Positions 4,688 through 6,585 of a stretch of DNA of 6,585 nucleotides are shown here, piece by piece (positions within the stretch are counted from its first letter, which is position 1; the number at the start of each line of letters is the position of its first letter). The stretch lies in assembly GCA_017412265.1 (NCBI GenBank), contig JAFPYK010000107.1, positions 1 through 6,585 of the forward strand. Reading direction: 5' to 3'. This DNA is from Lachnospiraceae bacterium. GTDB lineage: Bacteria > Bacillota > Clostridia > Lachnospirales > Lachnospiraceae. Both the position numbers and the translations under genes were made by a program. Below the pieces are notes generated by a model. That model saw only the letters and a list, made by a program, of their open reading frames with translations, had not been told where the DNA came from and made no database searches.

Positions 4688-5587
4688 ATGCAGTACGGGG
4701 TTCACAAAATGACCTGGGGGCCGTTCTTCGATCCAGACCGGCCGGAGGATTTCTTCGCGCAGGCGAAGGAGATCGGCGCGGATACGGTGGAGCTACGCCC
4801 GACGGACGCGATGCTCTCGCTGGACCTGGCGAAATGTCACGAGATGCGCAGGCTGCTGGAGGAGTACGGGCTGCAGGTGAAGTTCACGTACGGCTTTCCG
4901 AAGCATCTGGACATGCGGTCGGCGGACCCATTTGTCCGGGAGTACGCGACGGATTTCCTGATCCGGGGCATCCGGTGCGTGGCGGAGAGCGGCGGAAGCA
5001 ATATCGGAAGCGCGGGCATCTACGCGTGCTGGCCGACGCTCTATGACAACCAGATGATCCTGCCGGAGGACAAGTACGAGCACACCATGCGCAGCCTGGA
5101 GTGTGTGCGCAGGGCGGTGCGCGTCGCGGAGGAGTGCGGCGTGACGCTCAACATCGAGATGGTCAACCGGTTTGAGAATTATCTGCTCAACACGGTGGAT
5201 GAAGGGCTTGCGTACTGCCGGGCGGTGGACAGCAAGAACTGCAACCTGCTGCTGGACGTGTTTCACCTCGGGATCGAGGAAAATGACCTTCTCGCCGCGG
5301 TGCGCAAGGCGGGGCAGGCCGGGATGATCGGCCATGTGCATGTGTCGGAGCGAAACCGCGCGATCCCGCAGGAGGGGTCGAAGGCGGACTGGAAGGGCCT
5401 GGGAGAGGCGCTGCGTGAGGCCGGCTATACAGGCGGCGTGACGATCGAGGCGGCGGCCGGATTTGACGGCGCGTCCTCGTACAATATGCGGATCTTCCGG
5501 GATCTGCAGGAGGACGTTACGCTCGCGGGACGGCTGCGGGCGCTGAAGAGCTCTCTCGCGTTTCTGCGGGGGCAGATGGAGGCATAA
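4688..5587 (+). CDS. D-tagatose/D-psicose 3-epimerase-like sugar isomerase (xylose isomerase-like TIM barrel)
   Basis: This is a 299-residue cytoplasmic protein, close to the roughly 290 residues of D-tagatose 3-epimerases, which move the C3 configuration of free ketoses. The four divalent metal ligands line up as Glu157 (NIEMVNRFE), Asp190 (LLLDVFH), His218 (GHVHVSERNR) and Glu254 (VTIEAAAGF). The substrate-side His193 and Arg224 and the second glutamate Glu163 have the spacing expected from Pseudomonas cichorii and Agrobacterium enzymes (Asp+3 His, His+6 Arg, Glu+6 Glu). The two catalytic glutamates 157 and 254 are therefore both present. The exact substrate cannot be read from sequence. 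Other members of the fold, such as hydroxypyruvate isomerase, inosose dehydratase/isomerase or a sugar-phosphate epimerase, remain possible. It follows the lipoprotein gene across a strong terminator with no room for a normal promoter after it, so it is probably expressed by read-through. Confidence 0.9.
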   Translation: MQYGVHKMTWGPFFDPDRPEDFFAQAKEIGADTVELRPTDAMLSLDLAKCHEMRRLLEEYGLQVKFTYGFPKHLDMRSADPFVREYATDFLIRGIRCVAESGGSNIGSAGIYACWPTLYDNQMILPEDKYEHTMRSLECVRRAVRVAEECGVTLNIEMVNRFENYLLNTVDEGLAYCRAVDSKNCNLLLDVFHLGIEENDLLAAVRKAGQAGMIGHVHVSERNRAIPQEGSKADWKGLGEALREAGYTGGVTIEAAAGFDGASSYNMRIFRDLQEDVTLAGRLRALKSSLAFLRGQMEA

Positions 5588-5634
5588 GGTCATGCGAAGC
5601 TGCCATCGGGCGGCATTTGGGATACCTCTTTGGG

Positions 5635-5677
5635 AGAAGGGCCTGCGGGATTGGAACGTCCCGCGGGCCCTTCTTTC
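5635..5677 (+). terminator. Long-stem terminator after the epimerase gene
   Basis: Sixteen base pairs (5635-5650 with 5659-5674, one of them G-U) close an 8-base loop, TTGGAACG. The descending arm ends CCCTTCTTTC, a short and interrupted U-tract. The stem is very stable, so it most likely ends the transcript coming from the lipoprotein and epimerase genes. Confidence 0.75.
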
Positions 5678-5706
5678 GCGCGGCGGAGGGGCAATCGGTT
5701 GTATGC

Positions 5707-5735
5707 TTGTGTTTCCTGTGCAAAAGTGGTAAAAT
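5707..5735 (+). promoter_or_regulatory. Predicted promoter of the TPR-like gene
   Basis: TTGTGT (5707-5712) and TAAAAT (5730-5735) are spaced by 17 bases, and the -10 carries an extended TG (5727-5728). Transcription would start near 5742. GGAGGA at 5759-5764 serves as ribosome site 8 bases before the ATG. The gene is thus a separate unit from the locus to its left. Confidence 0.6.
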
Positions 5736-5772
5736 AATCATAACTATAGGGATTTCCCGGAGGATTGAAACC

Positions 5773-6585
5773 ATGACGAGAAATGAAGCCGCCGAAATCA
5801 TCGTGCAGATGCACGACCGAAGAAGCCACGGAGATATTGAGAGCGCATATGAGCTTGCGATGAGCGTGGACGAGAGATATGTCAAGTCTGCTTATGACCA
5901 GCTGGCCATCGCCGACGTCTGCATCCAGGCGAAGGAATTTGAGGACGCCCTGGTGTGGCTGAAGAAGGTGAAGGAGCATTCCACGTCCAAGCGTCTGCTC
6001 GTTCAGCTGATCTACGTGTGCCTGAAGCTGGAGCGGATGGACGAGGCGCATTATTATTACGATATTTTCGAGAAGAATTATCCGGAGGGTACGGACCGCT
6101 ATGTGCTGCAGTACCGGATCCGCCGGCAGGAGGGCGCGGACAACGCGGAGCTGATCGATCTGCTGAAGCTGATCAATGAGGACGCGTTCTCGGAGCGTTG
6201 GTCCTTCGAGCTCGCGAAGCTTTACCACAAGGACGGCAACGCGGAGGCCTGCGTGGCGGAGTGCGACCGGATCATCCTCTGGTTCGGCGAGGGGCCGATC
6301 GTGGAGAAGGCGAAGCGGCTGCGCGCGTATCACACGGGCGAGGCTGTGGAAGAAGGGCCGAGAGCGGAGACCCGGGAGATGAGTGCCGCGGAGAGAGCGG
6401 TGCGCGAGGCCGCGCCTGTGAAGGAGCGAGAGGAGGCCCCGGCGGAGGAAGTCCGCGAGGCGGCTGTCCCGGAGGTGAAGGCAGAGGAAGCTCCGGCAGA
6501 GGAAGCTCCTGTCGAGGAAGCGGAGAGCGCTCCGGAGGAGCAGGCGGAAGCGCCGGCCCCGGAGGTTTCGGAGACCGCAGAGGCG
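5773..6585 (+). CDS. TPR-like helical-repeat protein with acidic Ala/Pro/Glu-rich tail (N-terminal part)
   Basis: The frame is open to the right edge and gives 271 residues. There is no signal peptide or membrane segment, so it is likely cytoplasmic. Residues 1-190 are helical and TPR-like: YDQLAIADVCIQAKEFEDALVWLKKV (41-66), LLVQLIYVCLKLERMDEAHYYYDIFEKNYPE (75-105) and FELAKLYHKDGNAEACVAECDRIILWFGEG (145-174) each form a helix pair with tetratricopeptide-like spacing. TPR folds usually hold protein partners. From about residue 191 the sequence becomes acidic and low-complexity (EEAPAEEAPVEEAE and similar) and is probably disordered. It includes a tandem 15-base repeat at 6481-6510. Whether the tail leads into another domain cannot be seen. 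From memory, similar hypothetical proteins occur widely in Lachnospiraceae. Function is unknown, and no link to the sugar locus is evident. Confidence 0.8.
   Translation, partial: MTRNEAAEIIVQMHDRRSHGDIESAYELAMSVDERYVKSAYDQLAIADVCIQAKEFEDALVWLKKVKEHSTSKRLLVQLIYVCLKLERMDEAHYYYDIFEKNYPEGTDRYVLQYRIRRQEGADNAELIDLLKLINEDAFSERWSFELAKLYHKDGNAEACVAECDRIILWFGEGPIVEKAKRLRAYHTGEAVEEGPRAETREMSAAERAVREAAPVKEREEAPAEEVREAAVPEVKAEEAPAEEAPVEEAESAPEEQAEAPAPEVSETAEA
6481..6510 (+). repeat. Two tandem 15-base repeats in the acidic tail
   Basis: GCAGAGGAAGCTCCG at 6481-6495 is followed by GCAGAGGAAGCTCCT at 6496-6510, encoding AEEAP twice. This is a small in-frame duplication inside a low-complexity coding region. 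Confidence 0.7.

Noticed and set aside
4793..5593. Minus-strand open frame opposite the epimerase gene
   Set aside because: All metal-ligand motifs are on the plus strand, and the antisense product is low-information and Arg/His-rich.
5590..6333. Minus-strand open frame opposite the TPR-like gene
   Set aside because: It crosses the terminator, the promoter and the coding region of the plus-strand gene and shows no recognisable motif.

Overview
The window looks like bacterial chromosome from a low-to-moderate G+C Firmicute, most likely a gut-type clostridium of the Lachnospiraceae. The signs are strong AGGAGG-type ribosome binding sites, a lipoprotein with a Thr-rich linker, LacI-family control through GTAAACGTTTAC sites, and a TPR protein of a kind I associate with Lachnospiraceae. 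Base composition is fairly GC-rich by eye, and the genus cannot be fixed from this window. There are six protein-coding genes, two of them cut by the window ends, and no RNA genes, insertion sequences or CRISPR arrays.

Layout. (1) 1-803, minus strand: the N-terminal 267 residues of a GHL6-type hypothetical glycosyl hydrolase, open at the left edge. (2) 804-1047: divergent intergenic region with a minus-strand promoter, a plus-strand promoter candidate and a CCAAAAT-N6-ATTTTGG dyad. (3) 1048-2154: a D-isomer-specific 2-hydroxyacid dehydrogenase with Gln where the family usually has its catalytic Glu, plus a C-terminal tail. (4) 2321-3364: a LacI/GalR-family regulator with a sigma-70-type promoter and an operator just after its predicted transcription start. 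(5) 3541-4611: a sugar-type (periplasmic-binding-protein type 1) solute-binding lipoprotein. Its promoter carries a perfect GTAAACGTTTAC operator between -35 and -10, and its leader carries a second, 20-bp palindromic operator. A strong UUCG terminator follows the gene. (6) 4688-5587: a xylose-isomerase-like TIM-barrel protein of the D-tagatose/D-psicose 3-epimerase type with all expected metal and catalytic residues. (7) 5773 to the right edge: the N-terminal part of a TPR-like protein that runs into an acidic Ala/Pro/Glu-rich tail. It has its own promoter and is probably unrelated to the rest.

How it may work together (inference). Genes 1-6 resemble a small carbohydrate or sugar-acid utilisation locus. 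The lipoprotein captures a small sugar-like ligand, the epimerase interconverts a ketose, the dehydrogenase reduces or oxidises a 2-keto/2-hydroxy acid, and the divergent hydrolase-like protein may release the substrate. The LacI protein probably represses itself and the binding protein through three nearly identical sites. No ABC permease or ATPase is in the window, so the binding protein must use a transporter encoded elsewhere. The most distinctive signals are the operator set, the terminator squeezed between the lipoprotein and epimerase genes, and the Glu-to-Gln change in the dehydrogenase. I see no clear evidence of a wholly new type of system.
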